From Eubacteriales bacterium (GTDB lineage Bacteria > Bacillota > Clostridia > Peptostreptococcales > Acidaminobacteraceae), in NCBI GenBank assembly GCA_030625575.1, contig DAOUQP010000008.1:1-33621 (forward strand): 33,621 nucleotides of DNA. The letters are read 5' to 3'. The notes beneath the pieces were generated by a model that was given only the letters and a program-made list of their open reading frames with translations, was not told the origin of the DNA and ran no database searches. Both the position numbers and the translations under genes were made by a program. Shown here in pieces: positions 17,710-27,429 of this stretch. Each line of letters starts with the position of its first letter. The stretch's first letter is position 1.

Positions 17710-18599
17710 GTAGAAATCACCTTCTTCTTAAAATTTATTTGCGACAAAATCATTCCTGAAAACATTAAAATTATGCCCAAATAACCTCTTGAAGATAAAA
17801 CTTCTCCTAATAAAAGCATTCCACCAACGACTCCAAAAATTGCTTCCATGCTAAGAATAATAGCTGCATGAGATGGTTTAGCATGACGTTGACCCACTAT
17901 TTGAAGGGTATATCCTATTCCAACAGATACTAGGCCTCCATATAAAATCGGTACTAAAGCTTCATAAACAATATTTATAGTTGTCGTTTCTATTGAAAAT
18001 GCGATTATCGCACTTAAAAATGCACAAGTATAGAATTGAAAAATCGAAAGTTTCAATGCATCGTGTTTCCTTACAAAATAATCGATAAATAAAATATGTA
18101 TCGCCCAAAAAATCGCTCCAACAAGCTGATATATATCACCAATATTTATTGCCATCGATTCACTTACTGTCAAGAAATACAATCCAATCAGCGCCAAAAT
18201 GCTGCTTAATATAGTTTTTATTGATAATTTGTGTTTAAAGAATATCCCCATTACCGGAACTAAAATTATATACATCCCTGTAATAAACGCTGCATTTCCA
18301 GCGGTTGTATACTTCAATCCTATCTGCTGCAATGATGCAGCAATGAATAATACCGATCCTAATAGCGCACCTGGTAATATCGCTTTTTTCAATTCACTCT
18401 TTATCGGCAAACTACTTCTTTTATAATGCAATCTCACCATCAACGGTATCAGCGCTGTTGCTCCAAGAGCAAATCTAATACCATTAAAAGAAAAACTGCC
18501 AATAATCTGAGCCCCAACTCGCTGAGCTACAAAAGCAAAACCCCAAACGACAGCTGTAATAAATAATAGTACATTTCCTTTAGCTTCATTTTTATTCAT
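17706..18599 (-). CDS. EamA/DMT family transporter
   Basis: Two EamA-like repeats, about 10 TM segments; ATGA overlap with downstream gene; start at 18599 after AAAGGAG. Confidence 0.88.
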   Translation of the reverse strand: MNKNEAKGNVLLFITAVVWGFAFVAQRVGAQIIGSFSFNGIRFALGATALIPLMVRLHYKRSSLPIKSELKKAILPGALLGSVLFIAASLQQIGLKYTTAGNAAFITGMYIILVPVMGIFFKHKLSIKTILSSILALIGLYFLTVSESMAINIGDIYQLVGAIFWAIHILFIDYFVRKHDALKLSIFQFYTCAFLSAIIAFSIETTTINIVYEALVPILYGGLVSVGIGYTLQIVGQRHAKPSHAAIILSMEAIFGVVGGMLLLGEVLSSRGYLGIILMFSGMILSQINFKKKVIST

Positions 18600-18713
18600 C
18601 GCATTATCTCCTTTTGAAATCAGTATCATTTTAACATATTCCCTTGATAAATTATATCAATAAGTTAATATATAGTTATGAATTGTAATTATTTTATAAC
18701 AAGAGGTGATTTG

Positions 18714-19589
18714 ATGCGTTTAGCTACAATTGATATCAATAGTAAAGAAATTGCTTCACTTATCATTGATGATAAAGTTATCACTATAGAAGAAATCAAC
18801 AACATATTTCAAACTGAATTTAAAACAGATACTTTTGAAATTTTGGTAAACAATCAATGGGATAAACTTAAGACTTTTTATGATGAAATGCTACTAAATG
18901 ATTCATATAAAACCAAGTTATCGTTTATTCCAATCAATGCAGTAAAATTTGCACCCCTGTATAGAAAACCCAGTAAAATATTTGGAATCGGCCTCAACTA
19001 TGCCGATCATGCAGCTGATTTAGCTGAAAAGGCGCCAAATACCGAGCCTGCCAGTTTCTTTAAACCTTATACTACAATTATCGGGCCAAATGATTTCATT
19101 AATATTCCACTGCAATCCAATAAGACAACAGCTGAAGCTGAACTGGGAATCATATTCAAAAAAGAATGTAAAGATATCGATGAAAACAACTGGCTGGACT
19201 ATATAGCCGGTTTTACTACAATTATCGATATGACTGCAGAGGATATTTTAAGAAAGAATCCTAGATATTTAACGCGTTGCAAAAGTTTTGATACTTTCTT
19301 TAGTTTTGGGCCTGAACTGATTACATCAGATGAAATAAACGATGTATTGAAATTAAAGGTTGCAACTGTGATCAACAATCAGATTCACGCTGAAAACACT
19401 GTTTCAAACATGACTTTCAAACCTGATTATCTAGTGTCTTTTCATTCAAAAGTCATGACTATGCTGCCATGTGATATCATTTCAACAGGAACTCAAAGAG
19501 CTGTACACATTAACGACGGAGATATCGTCGAATGCCGAATCGATGGTTTTACAAGTCTTGTAAACCCCGTTATCGATTTAAAAAAATGA
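18714..19589 (+). CDS. Fumarylacetoacetate hydrolase (FAH) family protein
   Basis: IFGIGLNYADHAADLAEKAP, AEAELGIIFKKE, YIAGFTTIIDMTAEDI; AAGAGGTGAT RBS. Confidence 0.88.
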   Translation: MRLATIDINSKEIASLIIDDKVITIEEINNIFQTEFKTDTFEILVNNQWDKLKTFYDEMLLNDSYKTKLSFIPINAVKFAPLYRKPSKIFGIGLNYADHAADLAEKAPNTEPASFFKPYTTIIGPNDFINIPLQSNKTTAEAELGIIFKKECKDIDENNWLDYIAGFTTIIDMTAEDILRKNPRYLTRCKSFDTFFSFGPELITSDEINDVLKLKVATVINNQIHAENTVSNMTFKPDYLVSFHSKVMTMLPCDIISTGTQRAVHINDGDIVECRIDGFTSLVNPVIDLKK

Positions 19590-19659
19590 TTTTCAATACT
19601 AATGAGGAAGATTGATACCGCCATTTCACTTGATGAATGGTTTATTCAAAAAATATTTA

Positions 19660-19683
19660 AATCCCTGTCTTTCGACAGGGATT
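19660..19683. terminator. Terminator hairpin between convergent FAH and htpG genes
   Basis: AATCCCTGTC-TTTC-GACAGGGATT perfect 10-bp stem. Confidence 0.75.
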
Positions 19684-19694
19684 CATTATTGATA

Positions 19695-21575
19695 TTATTT
19701 TAAAACTTTCCACATATTATTAGTAAACTCAACTGGATTTTCTATTGTCAATCCTTCAATAAGCAACGCTTGGTTATAGAGAATATCTGTCAACAGATTT
19801 ACTTTCTCCAAGTTACCATCACTAAAGGCAGTCTTAAGTGTTTCAAAAACTTCGTGGTCGACATTTATTTCTAAAATTTTATCCGCTTTTATATTTTGGT
19901 CATTCGGCATTGCGTTCAATACTTTTTCCATCTCTATTGAAATTTCACCCTCATTAGAAAGACAAACCGGATGTTGTTTCAACCTCTTTGAAACTTTTAC
20001 ATCTTTAACTTTATCTTTCAATTGATCTTTCATATATTCAAAGAGCTCTTTGCTTCTCTTTTCTTGTTCTTCATTAACTTCTTTTTCATCTGATTGTATA
20101 CCTAAATCCGAACTTGAAACAGATTTAAATTCTTTTTCGTTGAATTTCATCATCATTTTTATTGCAAATTCATCAACTTCATCAGTGAAATATAGAATTT
20201 CATATCCTTTTTCTCTGACCATGTCAGTTTGAGGCATTCTATCGATTTTTTCAATAGTCTCTCCCGATGCAAAATAAATATATTTTTGGTCTTCAGGCAT
20301 TCTAGAAACATATTCTTCGAGAGTAACCATTTTCTTTTCTTTTGAAGAATAGAACATAATCAAGTTTTCAATTATTTCTTTATCAGATCCAAAGTTATTG
20401 TAAATACCGTATTTCAACTGTCTTCCAAACGACTTAAAGAATATTTCATACTTTTCACGATCTTCTTTTAATAGAGTCTCTAATTCTTTTTTAATCTTGT
20501 TTTTAATGTTTTTGGCAATGATTTTAAGTTGTCTGTCATGTTGCAGTATTTCTCTTGAAATATTAAGCGATAGATCTTCAGTATCGACCAATCCCTTTAC
20601 AAAGCTGAAGTAATCAGGAAGCAGTTCTGGATTCTTGTTCATAATCATGACACTACTTGAATACAACTCCAACCCTTTTTCATATTCTTTTGTATAGTAA
20701 TCATAAGGTGTATTCTCAGGAATATACAATAGCGCATTAAAACTCACCGCTCCATCAATCTTGTAATGGATATGTTTGATAGGCTTGTCGAATCCGTAAC
20801 GTTTTTCAATATAAAAGTTTTCATAATCTTCATTGATTAATTCATTTTTATTCTTTCTCCAGATCGGTACCATACTATTGACTATTTGCTCTTCAACAAA
20901 ATCTTCATATTCATCTTCAGTGCCTTCTTTTAATCTACTAGATGTCATATCCATTTTAATTGGATATCTGATAAAATCAGAATACTTTTTGACTATGTCT
21001 TTTATCTTATGCTCGCTTAGATATTCATCATAATCAATATCGTCTGCATTTTCTTTGATTTTAAGAATAATATCCGTTCCAAATGATTCTTTTTCACACG
21101 ATTCAATTGTATATCCATCCGAACCATTCGACTCCCATTTATAGGCTTCATCACTTCCAAACGCCTTAGAGATAACTTTCACTTCATCCGCCACCATGAA
21201 TGCCGAATAAAATCCAACACCGAACTGACCTATGATATCAACGCCGTCATGCGATTCGTTGTTCTTTTTAAAATCATATGTTCCACTTTTAGCAATGACT
21301 CCAAGGTTGTCAACCAGCTCATCTTTTGTCATTCCTATTCCAGTGTCTTTAATAGTCAACAATCTATTTTCTTTATCTTTGCATATTTTAATAAAGTAGT
21401 CATCTTTATTGAAATCAATCGTTTTATCAGTTAATCCTGTATAATACATTTTATCAATTGCATCACTCGCATTCGAAATCAATTCTCTTAAGAAAATCTC
21501 CTTATGTGAATAAATTGAATTAATCATTAAATCAAGTAACCTTTGTGATTCTGCTTTGAATTTTCTCTTTGCCAA
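19695..21575 (-). CDS. htpG: Molecular chaperone HtpG (Hsp90)
   Basis: [43 protein letters not shown] start with GGAGAG RBS. Confidence 0.97.
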   Translation of the reverse strand: MAKRKFKAESQRLLDLMINSIYSHKEIFLRELISNASDAIDKMYYTGLTDKTIDFNKDDYFIKICKDKENRLLTIKDTGIGMTKDELVDNLGVIAKSGTYDFKKNNESHDGVDIIGQFGVGFYSAFMVADEVKVISKAFGSDEAYKWESNGSDGYTIESCEKESFGTDIILKIKENADDIDYDEYLSEHKIKDIVKKYSDFIRYPIKMDMTSSRLKEGTEDEYEDFVEEQIVNSMVPIWRKNKNELINEDYENFYIEKRYGFDKPIKHIHYKIDGAVSFNALLYIPENTPYDYYTKEYEKGLELYSSSVMIMNKNPELLPDYFSFVKGLVDTEDLSLNISREILQHDRQLKIIAKNIKNKIKKELETLLKEDREKYEIFFKSFGRQLKYGIYNNFGSDKEIIENLIMFYSSKEKKMVTLEEYVSRMPEDQKYIYFASGETIEKIDRMPQTDMVREKGYEILYFTDEVDEFAIKMMMKFNEKEFKSVSSSDLGIQSDEKEVNEEQEKRSKELFEYMKDQLKDKVKDVKVSKRLKQHPVCLSNEGEISIEMEKVLNAMPNDQNIKADKILEINVDHEVFETLKTAFSDGNLEKVNLLTDILYNQALLIEGLTIENPVEFTNNMWKVLK

Positions 21576-21605
21576 TTTAATCTCTCCTTTTTATTTTATG
21601 TAATA

Positions 21606-21637
21606 ATGCACATAAGGAGGGGGCTACTCATGTGCAT
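21606..21637 (-). other. Intercistronic inverted repeat between hsp20 and htpG
   Basis: ATGCACAT (21606-21613) / ATGTGCAT (21630-21637) perfect arms with further AG/CT pairs inward. Confidence 0.6.
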
Positions 21638-21654
21638 CATGCAGCTATAAAAGC

Positions 21655-22098
21655 TTATTCAATTTCAATTGTGTAAGCATTATTGGATTTTTCTTTTTTA
21701 GGGACTGTTATCGTCAACACGCCGTCATCAAGCTTAGCCTTGATATCGTTATCTTTGGCATCAGCCAAGTATATAGTGCGATTCATAGAATAAATATGTC
21801 TTTCTCTATGAATATAATTTTTTGTACTTTCATCAATTTCTTCTTTTTTATCGATGTTTATTGTCAATCTTTCATTGTTCATTTCAATATTTATTTCTTC
21901 TTTTTTAATTCCCGGTAGTTCAGCTTCAATTTGATAATTATCTTTATTCTCTTTTACATCTAATTTGAAGGTGTCGCTTATTAAACTTTTTCTAGGCAAC
22001 AATGTGTCTGAAAAAAAGTCATCAAGCATGTCATAAACGTCCTTGAATCCATTTCTCCCTATCACTCTGTTTCGATTAAAAGGTACTAATCCAACCAT
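21655..22098 (-). CDS. Hsp20/alpha-crystallin family small heat shock protein
   Basis: Alpha-crystallin domain: YQIEAELPGIKKEEINIEMNNERLTI, AKLDDGVLTITVPK; start at 22098 after GAGAGGAG. Confidence 0.93.
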   Translation of the reverse strand: MVGLVPFNRNRVIGRNGFKDVYDMLDDFFSDTLLPRKSLISDTFKLDVKENKDNYQIEAELPGIKKEEINIEMNNERLTINIDKKEEIDESTKNYIHRERHIYSMNRTIYLADAKDNDIKAKLDDGVLTITVPKKEKSNNAYTIEIE

Positions 22099-22133
22099 GT
22101 TCAACAACTCCTCTCAATTTACATTTTGTTTTG

Positions 22134-22160
22134 TTAGCACTCTCACCCCGCGAGTGCTAA
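22134..22160 (-). promoter_or_regulatory. CIRCE operator (HrcA-binding site)
   Basis: TTAGCACTC-N9-GAGTGCTAA, exact match to canonical CIRCE. Confidence 0.95.
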
Positions 22161-22170
22161 CTATACTTAT

Positions 22171-22199
22171 AATATACATCTCTTATTTTTTTTTGTCAA
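22171..22199 (-). promoter_or_regulatory. Sigma-A promoter of hsp20
   Basis: Minus strand TTGACA, 17-nt spacer, TATATT, placing the start just upstream of CIRCE. Confidence 0.8.
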
Positions 22200-22220
22200 T
22201 ATTTTTTCAATAAAAAAGAA

Positions 22221-22249
22221 AAAAACAGACTCCAAAGGAGTATGTTTTT
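22221..22249 (-). terminator. Rho-independent terminator
   Basis: AACAGACTCC-AAA-GGAGTATGTT stem with T-run on minus strand after CDS 22248-22559. Confidence 0.65.
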
Positions 22250-22559
22250 AAGATAATTCTTCAACTCCCCACAATTTCTGAAGTTGAGAATAATTTTCAT
22301 GATATATAATACTTATTGTTCTTACTTCTTTAATTCGATGATTGATAAAATTGACTTCATGAACATTATGCCTAATTGCGTCTTTATCAAGCTCATATCC
22401 ATCTTTTAACAATAATTGAATTTCCTTTTCTAAAGTTGTAAATTCCTTTTCCATTTCTTTTCTTTCTTCGAACTTATGATTCTTGGATTTTTCTCTTAGC
22501 GTGCTTTTACTCTTATCATGTACACTTGAAGCTTTCTGCATTTTTGATCTAAATGGCAT
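22248..22559 (-). CDS. Hypothetical charged protein
   Basis: 103-aa ORF with RBS GAGGTGAT, followed by terminator. Confidence 0.55.
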   Translation of the reverse strand: MPFRSKMQKASSVHDKSKSTLREKSKNHKFEERKEMEKEFTTLEKEIQLLLKDGYELDKDAIRHNVHEVNFINHRIKEVRTISIIYHENYSQLQKLWGVEELS

Positions 22560-22589
22560 CTTATCACCTCAGTGATTATATACCCAAAA

Positions 22590-24917
22590 TTACATATGAT
22601 TATTCTCTTCGATTGATTTTTCTAATAAATTTATTATTAATTCTTCACTATCATTATTCAAAACCTCTATGAACAAATCAACTATCTGAGGATCAAATTG
22701 TATTGATTTAAATCTTATCAATTCCTTAACTGCTTCCTCTTTGCTTATCGCCTTACGATAAGGCCTATCACTTATCATGGCATCATATGCATCTACCACA
22801 GAGAGAATTCTGCATTCCAATGGGATTTCTTCTCCTTTTATCTTAAATGGATATCCTTCCCCGTTATACCATTCATGATGTCTGTAAATCAAATCTGCAA
22901 TATTTTCTATTTCTGTTATTGATTTTGCAATTCTATATCCTATTTCTGCGTATTTTTTTATTTCCTCATATTCATACTTTGTCAATTTATCTGGTTTCAA
23001 CAGAATACTATCACTAATACCAATTTTGCCAATATCGTGGTACTTGGCAAATAACGATATTCTATTTATAAAGCTTTCTTCCGAATTTAATTTTTTAGCA
23101 ACAGCTACGCAATATTCATCTAATTTTTGGGCGTGTTCCTTTGTTTCAAGATTTCTTTCTTCCAGCATTTTAACTAGGAGTGTAATGCTTCCCGTTTTAA
23201 ATGAATACCTATGGCTTAATTTTTCAAGATACATTTCATTGTCTGCTTTTTTAAATACTTCTCTAAAAATATCTGAGTCGTTTTCTTTCACAGCATAACC
23301 TATCGATAATTTTGAGTCTATAAATGTATTATTGACTGTATTTTTACTTAATTCACTTTTGATTTTTTTCTTGATTTCTTCCATTATATCGGTTGAAACA
23401 TCATTAATGATAACTGCAAATTCGTCTCCGCCAATACGTGCCAGCAGTGAATCCTCAGGAATATTGTCCTTAAGCAATTCGGCAATATGCTCCAAATGTT
23501 TGTCACCCTCTAAATGGCCCAATGTATCATTGATAAACTTCATTGCATCAACATCACAAATCAAAATTCCATAATGGTTACTTTTTTCATCTATATCGCT
23601 TGTATATTTTTCAAAATAATTTCTATTATAAATCCCTGTCAATATATCATTATTGGCAAATTTTATTATTCTTTTTTCTATCTCTTTTTGCTCAGTGATA
23701 TCATGAACTATAGCGAGTATTCTTTCTTCATTGATTCTAGAAAATCTAAGTTGATAGACTGAATTGTCGCCAAGTTCAAAAAGACTATATTCATAGGGTT
23801 CTGAATTATTGGATTCTTCAAATTTTTCAAAAGCACCTCGTAACCCTTTTGCAATTTCACTTGGAAGCAAGTCTTCAATCGACTTGCCGATGAATTCTTT
23901 TTTCGAATAAAGAGCACCTTTCTGCTCTTTAATATTGTCATCTCTAAATACACCATTACTATCAAGAACAAATATCAAGTCTGGAATAGCATTTAATACC
24001 GCTTGTAGATGTTGATTCAAAGTTTTTTTGCTCATTAATGCGACACTTAATTCCTTTGTTTTTTGATCAACTTTGAATTTCAGATATAAACTCATTAAAA
24101 ATAATATAATCAACAAAGCAACTAAACTACTTACAATAATAATTGCATGATGTATGTATTCACCGTTTAACAGATTTGACTTCCCATACCATTTTTCATT
24201 GATTTGGTTAATCTCTTTCGCCGTAATTTTATCGAATCCACTATTTAATATTGTCAATAATTCTGTGTTTCCTTCTTTCACTGCTCTGTAGAAATAATTT
24301 GAATACACTGGTTCAGTGTAATTATACTTATCTTGTATCCCCAATTTATATAAATAATACTTGGCAGATGGTTGATCCATAATAAACATTACTATTTCAC
24401 TTTCATTTGCAGCATTGATGATATCTTCATATGAATCATAAAGAATAATGCTGTCTATTCCGGATTTTTCTAGCACTTCGACTGAATATCCGCCTTTTTT
24501 AGATGCCACAGTAAAACCTTTAGCAGATTCAATATCAGTTATTCCTGAAATATTATTATAAAAATAAAATGAAGTATCGATTTCAGCATATGATTCTGTA
24601 AAATCATATATTTTTTCTCTCTCTTCCGATTTAAACATAGTATCTATAACGTCGAATTTTTCTCGTTTCATAAGTTCTTGCGCATCATTCCAATTAGTTC
24701 CGAATATTTCAACTTTGATGCCTGTCTTTTCTTCGAATAATTTCCAATGGTCAATGCTTATTCCGTTCAATTCCCCACTTGTACTTCTAAATGAAAATGG
24801 AGGATAATTATCATCTATAACTACTTTAATCGTATCTATTTCAGCCATGGCAGATATAGAAAAAGTCAATATTAATATTAAACTAATTAAAATCGAAGAA
24901 TATATAGTTCTTTTCAA
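22590..24917 (-). CDS. Membrane sensor: SBP_bac_3-like + TM + PAS-like + GGDEF + HD-GYP
   Basis: Signal peptide; NYPPFSF; TM about aa 253-275; RIGGDEFAV; YHDIGKIGI and HHEWYNGEGYP; TTG start with AGGAGGG RBS. Confidence 0.9.
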   Translation of the reverse strand: MKRTIYSSILISLILILTFSISAMAEIDTIKVVIDDNYPPFSFRSTSGELNGISIDHWKLFEEKTGIKVEIFGTNWNDAQELMKREKFDVIDTMFKSEEREKIYDFTESYAEIDTSFYFYNNISGITDIESAKGFTVASKKGGYSVEVLEKSGIDSIILYDSYEDIINAANESEIVMFIMDQPSAKYYLYKLGIQDKYNYTEPVYSNYFYRAVKEGNTELLTILNSGFDKITAKEINQINEKWYGKSNLLNGEYIHHAIIIVSSLVALLIILFLMSLYLKFKVDQKTKELSVALMSKKTLNQHLQAVLNAIPDLIFVLDSNGVFRDDNIKEQKGALYSKKEFIGKSIEDLLPSEIAKGLRGAFEKFEESNNSEPYEYSLFELGDNSVYQLRFSRINEERILAIVHDITEQKEIEKRIIKFANNDILTGIYNRNYFEKYTSDIDEKSNHYGILICDVDAMKFINDTLGHLEGDKHLEHIAELLKDNIPEDSLLARIGGDEFAVIINDVSTDIMEEIKKKIKSELSKNTVNNTFIDSKLSIGYAVKENDSDIFREVFKKADNEMYLEKLSHRYSFKTGSITLLVKMLEERNLETKEHAQKLDEYCVAVAKKLNSEESFINRISLFAKYHDIGKIGISDSILLKPDKLTKYEYEEIKKYAEIGYRIAKSITEIENIADLIYRHHEWYNGEGYPFKIKGEEIPLECRILSVVDAYDAMISDRPYRKAISKEEAVKELIRFKSIQFDPQIVDLFIEVLNNDSEELIINLLEKSIEENNHM

Positions 24918-25015
24918 TGTAAACCCTCCTAACTTGTTTAAATTTTACCAAATTATATTAGTATATGCTATATTTATATAAATATAATTTTATTGTTAAT
25001 AATTAAACAATTTCC

Positions 25016-25045
25016 TTGCAATTATATTTAATCTTAATATATAAT
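25016..25045 (+). promoter_or_regulatory. Predicted sigma-A promoter of the glycine reductase operon
   Basis: TTGCAA (25016-25021), 18-nt spacer, TATAAT (25040-25045). Confidence 0.6.
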
Positions 25046-25072
25046 AAAGATAACTTAATATTTGGATGATTA

Positions 25073-25240
25073 GTCAGGGAGAGTATCGATGTAGATCACC
25101 GAAGGGACAAGTTTGATAACGCCATTATCAAATGAAATTCTCAGGTAAAAGGACCGGGCTATGACAAACCACTGAAAAGCTATATTTAGCACCGTAGGGG
25201 CAATCTATTAAAGAGAATCTCTCAGGTTTATAACAGTGAA
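25073..25240 (+). ncRNA. Tandem glycine riboswitch (two aptamers)
   Basis: Aptamer 1 GGGAGAG...CACCGAAGGGACAAG...ATTCTCAGGTAAAAGGACCG; aptamer 2 CACCGTAGGGGCAA...ATCTCTCAGGTTTATAACAG. Confidence 0.93.
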
Positions 25241-25274
25241 AAGGCAGTTTATTTGTCGTTTTCACTGTTTTTTT
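25234..25274 (+). terminator. Riboswitch expression-platform terminator
   Basis: CAGTGAAAA (25234-25242) / TTTTCACTG (25259-25267) followed by T7. Confidence 0.88.
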
Positions 25275-25303
25275 ATTGCCAATTTTTTACTTGGAGGTGT
25301 TGA

Positions 25304-25681
25304 ATGAATTCATATATTTTAATTACAAATAATCCAATGGTTAAAAAAAATTTAATCGAGAAAGATATTTTTTTCACAAACAAAAGTTTATTAGGTGTTC
25401 TTATTGAATGCAGAAATCATATTCATAAGGGACATAAATTATTGTCTCACCCGCTTTCAAGTAGTGTTAAACCTAATGAAACACCATTTAAATCAGTCTT
25501 GATTTCTAAATCGGCGTCAAATCTAGATTATAGATCTTTAGAAATCATTGAATCGAGTATTTTATCCACCAAAAAATTTATTTCTAATGCACCACAGCCA
25601 AAGTGGCCCGATAAAATTCTTGATGATTTCATGCTCATCGATTACAGTGTTATCTCAAACACAATCGATAGCATAAAATAA
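25304..25681 (+). CDS. grdX: GrdX family protein
   Basis: 125 aa between riboswitch and trxA/grdE; ILITNNPMVKK...ECRNHIHKGHKLLSHPLSSSVKPNETPFKSV matches the remembered GrdX pattern; position fits. Confidence 0.8.
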   Translation: MNSYILITNNPMVKKNLIEKDIFFTNKSLLGVLIECRNHIHKGHKLLSHPLSSSVKPNETPFKSVLISKSASNLDYRSLEIIESSILSTKKFISNAPQPKWPDKILDDFMLIDYSVISNTIDSIK

Positions 25682-25766
25682 TTATTTACCTACCAAGTTT
25701 CTTAGGAAATTAATATATAGCTTTACTTATGATTGTTAAACAATTCACATTGAAGGAGGTGAAACC

Positions 25767-26087
25767 ATGATCGAATTAACAAAAGACACTTTTGAAACAG
25801 AAGTATTAAGTAATCAAGGATATGTCTTAGTGGATTATTATAGTCCAAGTTGCGAACCCTGTTCAGCTTTATTACCAAAAATCACTGATTTAAGCGAAAA
25901 ATATTGCGAAAAAGTGAAATTTACCAAATTAAACACAGCTAGTGCTAGAAGACTCGCTATCTCGCAAAGAGTAATGGGTCTACCAACTATTATCCTTTAC
26001 AAAAACGGTGAAAAAGTTGATGAAAAAATCAAAGATGATGCAACAATAGAAAATATCGAAAAAATGATTCTCGAGCAAATTGGTTAG
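25767..26087 (+). CDS. trxA: Thioredoxin
   Basis: [20 protein letters not shown] active site, [13 protein letters not shown] cis-Pro. Confidence 0.92.
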   Translation: MIELTKDTFETEVLSNQGYVLVDYYSPSCEPCSALLPKITDLSEKYCEKVKFTKLNTASARRLAISQRVMGLPTIILYKNGEKVDEKIKDDATIENIEKMILEQIG

Positions 26088-26119
26088 ATCAAATTTTAAA
26101 AAATATGGAGGTGACTCAT

Positions 26120-27406
26120 ATGCGTCTTGAAATCGGTGAAATCATTATCGACGATGTGCAGTTCGGCAATTCAACTAAAGTTGAAAATGGTACTTTATTT
26201 GTAAATGCTGATGAAATTAAATCAATAGTTCTAGAAGATGAACATATTTCGTCTGTTGATATCGATTTAGCAAAACCTGGTGAAAGCATCAGAATTACTC
26301 CAGTAAAAGATGTTATTGAACCTAGGGTCAAAGTAAGCGGAAACGGCGGAATTTTCCCTGGTATCATCAATAAAGTCGACACTGTCGGTACTGGAAGAAC
26401 TAATGTATTAAAAGGATGCGCAGTTGTAACTTGTGGAAAAATCGTCGGTTTTCAAGAAGGTATTATAGACATGACTGGACCTGGAGCTAAGTACACTCCA
26501 TTTTCAAAACTCAATAATATCGTTCTTGTAATTAAACCAAAAGAAGGTTTAAAGCAATATGATTATGAACACGCTACAAGAATGGCAGGCTTAAAAATCG
26601 CAACCTATCTTGGTGAAGCTACAAAAGAAGTTACACCTGATACAGTTATTCCTTATGAAACAAAATCATTATTCGAGCAAGCTGATTTGTATCCTGATTT
26701 ACCAAAGGTTGCTTATGTATATATGCTTCAAACTCAAGGACTGATGCATGATACTTACGTATACGGAGTAGATGCAAAAAAAATCGTACCGACATTGCTT
26801 TATCCAACAGAAATTATGGATGGAGCGATTTTAAGCGGCAACTGTGTTAGTGCTTGCGATAAAAACACTACATACCACCACTTGAATAATCCTATAATTA
26901 AAAATCTTTACGAAAAAGACGGTAAAGAAATAAACTTTATGGGAGTAATTATTACAAACGAAAATGTTTATCTTGCTGATAAAGAACGTTCTTCTAATTT
27001 TACAGCTAAATTATCTCGTTATTTAGGTCTTGATGGAGTTATCATCTCTCAAGAAGGTTTTGGAAATCCTGATACAGATTTGATTATGAACTGTAAAAAA
27101 ATCGAAGATGAAGGAATCAAGACCGTTATCGTAACTGATGAATACGCTGGTCGTGATGGTTCTAGCCAATCATTGGCTGATGCTGATCCGAAAGCAGATG
27201 CAGTTGTAACCGGTGGTAATGCAAATCAATTGATTCATCTTCCGCCAATGGAAAAAATAATCGGCATGCTGGATTATGTTGATAAAATTGCCGGCAGTTT
27301 TGATGGTTCACTAAGTGAAGACGGTTCTATCGTTGCTGAACTTCAAGTAATTACCGGCGCTACAAATGAATTAGGTTTCAATAAATTAAGTGCAAAAACA
27401 TATTAA
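26120..27406 (+). CDS. grdE: Glycine reductase component B alpha/beta proprotein GrdE
   Basis: [32 protein letters not shown] processing-site region; GGAGGTG RBS puts start at 26120 rather than 26105. Confidence 0.95.
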   Translation: MRLEIGEIIIDDVQFGNSTKVENGTLFVNADEIKSIVLEDEHISSVDIDLAKPGESIRITPVKDVIEPRVKVSGNGGIFPGIINKVDTVGTGRTNVLKGCAVVTCGKIVGFQEGIIDMTGPGAKYTPFSKLNNIVLVIKPKEGLKQYDYEHATRMAGLKIATYLGEATKEVTPDTVIPYETKSLFEQADLYPDLPKVAYVYMLQTQGLMHDTYVYGVDAKKIVPTLLYPTEIMDGAILSGNCVSACDKNTTYHHLNNPIIKNLYEKDGKEINFMGVIITNENVYLADKERSSNFTAKLSRYLGLDGVIISQEGFGNPDTDLIMNCKKIEDEGIKTVIVTDEYAGRDGSSQSLADADPKADAVVTGGNANQLIHLPPMEKIIGMLDYVDKIAGSFDGSLSEDGSIVAELQVITGATNELGFNKLSAKTY

Positions 27407-27429
27407 ATTTTAAACGAAGGAGAATGACA

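Noticed and set aside
17363-17713. 116-aa plus-strand ORF
   Set aside because: Antisense to the DUF1576-like gene; mirrored hydrophobic codons.
19587-19700. Possible UGA readthrough of the FAH gene (about 33 open codons after TGA)
   Set aside because: No Sec-like context or homology; the extension runs through a terminator hairpin and looks like chance.
24960-25000. AT-rich palindrome-like tract (TATATTTATATAAATATA) as an operator
   Set aside because: Composition-driven in a very AT-rich intergenic region; no distinguishable motif.
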